From Acidobacteriaceae bacterium (lineage in GTDB: Bacteria > Acidobacteriota > Terriglobia > Terriglobales > Acidobacteriaceae), in assembly GCA_003138975.1 (NCBI GenBank), contig PLHQ01000153.1, positions 102,433-166,432 on the forward strand: DNA of 64,000 nucleotides. The letters run 5' to 3'. Below are positions 61,986-64,000 of the stretch, piece after piece (position 1 is the stretch's first letter; the number at the start of each line of letters is the position of its first letter). A program made the translations under genes and the position numbers. The notes under the pieces were generated by a model. The model was not told the DNA's origin. It did not search any database and saw nothing but the letters and a program-made list of their open reading frames with translations.

Positions 61986-63347
61986 CTACACCAACTGCGC
62001 AATCGCGCCTTTTTTGACGCACACCGCCGCCAGCGCCGATTCGAGCACGTCAAGGCCTTCGTCCATTTGCTCGTTGGTTGCAACGAGCGGGACCAGGACG
62101 CGGATCACGTTGGAGTACGAACCGGCGGTGATGGTGATCAAGCCGTGCTCGTAGCAATACTGTGTGATCTGTTTGGTTTCGTCGGTGGCTGGAGTTTTCA
62201 ATTCTTGCGATTTGACCAGTTCGATGGCCTGCATACCGCCGAGACCGCGCACGTCGCCGACGATGGGCCAGCGGCGCTGCCATTCGCGAGCACGGCGTTG
62301 GAAGCGCTCGCCGAGTTCGTTGGCGCGGGCTAACAAGTTTTCTTTCTCAAACAAATCGAGCACGGCGAGCGCGGCGGCGCAGGAAAGCGGATTGCCGGCA
62401 AAGGTGCCACCGAGTCCGCCGGAAGCGGGCGCGTCCATGATTTCGGCACGGCCGGTGACGGCGGCAAGCGGCAAACCACCGCCAAGGGATTTCGCCGTGA
62501 CGAGAAGATCGGGCTCGATGCCGTAGCGTTCACTGGCGAAGAGCGCACCGGTGCGTCCGAAGCCAGATTGAACTTCATCGGCGATGAAGAGGATGCCGTG
62601 CTTGTGGCAGAGATCGATGAGAACCTTGAAATAGTCAGGCGGTGGAGCGACGAAGCCGCCTTCACCCAGGACCGGTTCGGCAATGACTGCGGCGACTTCT
62701 TCATTGGCGACGACGCGCTTAAAGGCATCTTCGAGATGGCGGGCGCAGTAGAGATCGCAGGAGGGATATTTCAGGTTGTACGAACAACGGTAACAGTAGG
62801 CGAACGGGACGCGATACACCTCGCCGGGGAACGGCGCAAACCCTGCCTTGTAAGGATGCGTCTTGCTGGTGAGCGCCAGCGTCATCATGGTCCGGCCGTG
62901 GAAAGCATCTTCGAAGGCGATGATGGCGGGACGCTTGGTGTAAGCGCGGGCGATCTTCACAGCATTTTCAACTGCTTCAGCGCCGCTGTTTACGAAAAAA
63001 GTTTTCTTGGGAAACTTGCCGGGCGTGACCTGATTCATGCGTTCGGCTAATCGAACGTAGCCTTCGTAAGGCGTAACCTGGACGCAGGTGTGAAGGAATT
63101 TGTCGAGCTGGCCGCGGACGGCATCGACCACAGCTTCCTGGCGATGGCCAACATTGAGGCAGCCGATGCCGCCGGCGAAATCCACATAGCGGTTGCCGTC
63201 GACGTCTTCAAGCCATGCGTCTTCGGCCTTGGCGATATAAATGGGCGTGCCGTGAGAAAGGCCGCGGGGCACGGCCTTGGCGCGGCGCTCGGCGAGGGCC
63301 CGGGAGTTCGGGCCGGGGATCGGGGTTTTGATGCGGATCGTACTCAT
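61986..63347 (-). CDS. gabT: 4-aminobutyrate aminotransferase
   Basis: 453 residues. Begins MSTIRIKTPIPGPNSRALAERRAKAVPRGLSHGTPIYIAKAEDAWLEDVDGNRYVDFAGGIG, the standard GabT opening. PLP contacts: FVNSGAEAVENAVKIARAYT, DAFHGRTMMTLALT, LFIADEVQSGFGRTGALFAS and the lysine in LLVTAKSLGGGLPLAAVTG. Transfers the amino group of GABA (or a similar omega-amino acid) to 2-oxoglutarate. It lies between mmsA and an aldehyde dehydrogenase on the same strand. A three-Cys patch (YCYRCSYNLKYPSCDLYC) is of a kind found in a subset of GabT proteins. Confidence 0.92.
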   Translation of the reverse strand: MSTIRIKTPIPGPNSRALAERRAKAVPRGLSHGTPIYIAKAEDAWLEDVDGNRYVDFAGGIGCLNVGHRQEAVVDAVRGQLDKFLHTCVQVTPYEGYVRLAERMNQVTPGKFPKKTFFVNSGAEAVENAVKIARAYTKRPAIIAFEDAFHGRTMMTLALTSKTHPYKAGFAPFPGEVYRVPFAYCYRCSYNLKYPSCDLYCARHLEDAFKRVVANEEVAAVIAEPVLGEGGFVAPPPDYFKVLIDLCHKHGILFIADEVQSGFGRTGALFASERYGIEPDLLVTAKSLGGGLPLAAVTGRAEIMDAPASGGLGGTFAGNPLSCAAALAVLDLFEKENLLARANELGERFQRRAREWQRRWPIVGDVRGLGGMQAIELVKSQELKTPATDETKQITQYCYEHGLITITAGSYSNVIRVLVPLVATNEQMDEGLDVLESALAAVCVKKGAIAQLV

Positions 63348-63428
63348 ATCAGTTTCTCGTGAGAACTCCTTGGACCGGCTGAGGACGTAGACAACAAGCA
63401 GGGATCCCCTTCGGCAAGCTCAGGGCAG

Positions 63429-63489
63429 GCTTTCGACTGCGGTTGATCTTCTCGCTTTGGCGCGAAGATCAATCCTCGCTCAGGATGAC
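63429..63489 (+). repeat. Dispersed repeat, copy upstream of gabT
   Basis: GCTTTCGACTGCGGTTGATC, inner palindrome GATCTTCTCGCtttgGCGCGAAGATC, then AATCCTCGCTCAGGATGACA. Same orientation as the 61907 copy on the other side of gabT. A preceding GGATCCCCTTCGGCAAGCTC fragment (63402-63421) also looks repeat-derived. Confidence 0.75.
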
Positions 63490-63510
63490 AATGCTTGAGA
63501 GCTTCGTTCA

Positions 63511-64000
63511 TCAATACCAGCCGATTGGCGCTTCGTTCAGATTGATGTAGACCTGCTTGGTTTCGAGATATTCTTCGATGCCCCAGGGTCCCAGTTCGCG
63601 ACCGAAGCCGGATTGTTTGTAACCGCCCCATGGAGCTTCGACGTACGTTGGCTGCATGTGATTTACCCAGACGATGCCGGCCCGCAGGGCTTTCACGGCG
63701 CGCAGGGCTTTGAAAATATCGCGGGTCCAGACTGCGGCGGCCAGACCGTAAGGCGAATCATTTGCGATCTTCAGCGCGTCTTTTTCGTCTTCAAAAGGAA
63801 TCACGGCCGCAACGGGGCCGAAGATTTCCTCGCGCGCGATGCGGGCGGAGTTAGAGACGTCGGAGAAGATCGTAGGCTGGACGTAGTAGCCCTTCCCTAT
63901 CTTCTCGGGGCGTCCGCCACCGGAGGCGAGCTTAGCTTCTTTCTTGCCGATCTCGATGTAGGAGTTGACGCGGTCGTATTGTTCTTTGCTGACGAGCGGA
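63511..64000 (-). CDS. Aldehyde dehydrogenase, C-terminal part (cut by window edge)
   Basis: The last 160 or so codons; the 5' part lies beyond 64000. The frame is open to the edge: SKEQYDRVNSYIEIGKKEAKLASGGGRPEKIGKGYYVQPTIFSDV leads into REEIFGPVAAVIPFEDEKDALKIANDSPYGLAAAVWTRDI. Then follow GIVWVNHMQPTYVEAPWGGYKQSGFGRELG and the C-terminus LETKQVYINLNEAPIGWY. This is the NAD-dependent aldehyde dehydrogenase superfamily, of betaine-aldehyde/aminobutyraldehyde type. The catalytic Cys is outside the window. Beside gabT, it may oxidise 4-aminobutyraldehyde or succinate semialdehyde. Confidence 0.9.
   Translation of the reverse strand, partial: PLVSKEQYDRVNSYIEIGKKEAKLASGGGRPEKIGKGYYVQPTIFSDVSNSARIAREEIFGPVAAVIPFEDEKDALKIANDSPYGLAAAVWTRDIFKALRAVKALRAGIVWVNHMQPTYVEAPWGGYKQSGFGRELGPWGIEEYLETKQVYINLNEAPIGWY

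Overview
This window looks like a piece of an acidobacterial chromosome (Terriglobia / Koribacter-like). It is GC-rich and carries ordinary aerobic housekeeping genes together with traits common in that phylum. These include M13 and M28 secreted peptidases, a SYLF protein, type IV pilus genes, aromatic-rich secreted proteins, a Cys-type CcmE, and many small intergenic hairpin repeats. The taxonomic call is an inference from protein character, not from a marker gene. I found no rRNA, tRNA, CRISPR array, prophage or plasmid functions.

Layout. 1-2.2 kb (minus): cytochrome c maturation genes in the order ccmE-ccmA-ccmB-ccmC, with ccmC cut by the window edge. 2.3-11.3 kb: inorganic pyrophosphatase, M13 metallopeptidase, a B12-binding radical SAM enzyme, thiC, a MarC membrane protein and an M28 (PSMA-like) peptidase. 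11.4-13.4 kb (minus): proBA. 13.5-21.3 kb (mostly plus): a methyltransferase, an aromatic amino acid decarboxylase-like enzyme, an MFS exporter, a lipase-like hydrolase, fabI, tsaE, a PilZ-like protein and an exported Gfo/Idh/MocA protein. 21.3-31.1 kb (minus): bifunctional Nnr, a K+ channel with RCK domain, two APC permeases, accB-accC-thiE and an M24 peptidase.

31.2-36.9 kb (minus) is a type IV pilus alignment operon (pilM-N-O-P-Q) headed by a small helix-turn-helix gene. 37.3-40.0 kb holds two secreted proteins of unknown function, one with a 39-nt coding tandem repeat and the other with a BamE-like tail. 40.4-42.9 kb: DoxX, two tandem outer-membrane barrel paralogues with TTG starts, and a small His/Ala-rich secreted protein. 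43.0-48.5 kb: DedA, an alpha/beta hydrolase, an ArgD-type aminotransferase, a REP-associated tyrosine transposase with its inverted repeats, an LpxL-type acyltransferase and a SYLF protein. 48.8-53.7 kb: a LuxR-type regulator with a degenerate receiver, a pseudopilin-like protein, a peroxiredoxin, an unknown membrane protein, a SufT-like protein and a P1 peptidase.

54.4-58.0 kb (plus) carries a circularly permuted ATP-grasp / alpha-E / transglutaminase cassette. Its product is unknown, and it is the best candidate here for a poorly described biochemical system. 58.1-58.7 kb contains two gene remnants joined at their broken 5' ends. 58.9-64 kb (minus) is a catabolic block: two class III aminotransferases, a CoA-acylating (methyl)malonate-semialdehyde dehydrogenase and a second aldehyde dehydrogenase cut by the window edge. 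It fits beta-alanine, GABA or related omega-amino acid degradation.

The intergenic space is rich in small repeats: REP hairpins, a dispersed element ending in TTGTCATTCCGAGC or TCATCCTGAGCG, and degenerate short-word repeats.
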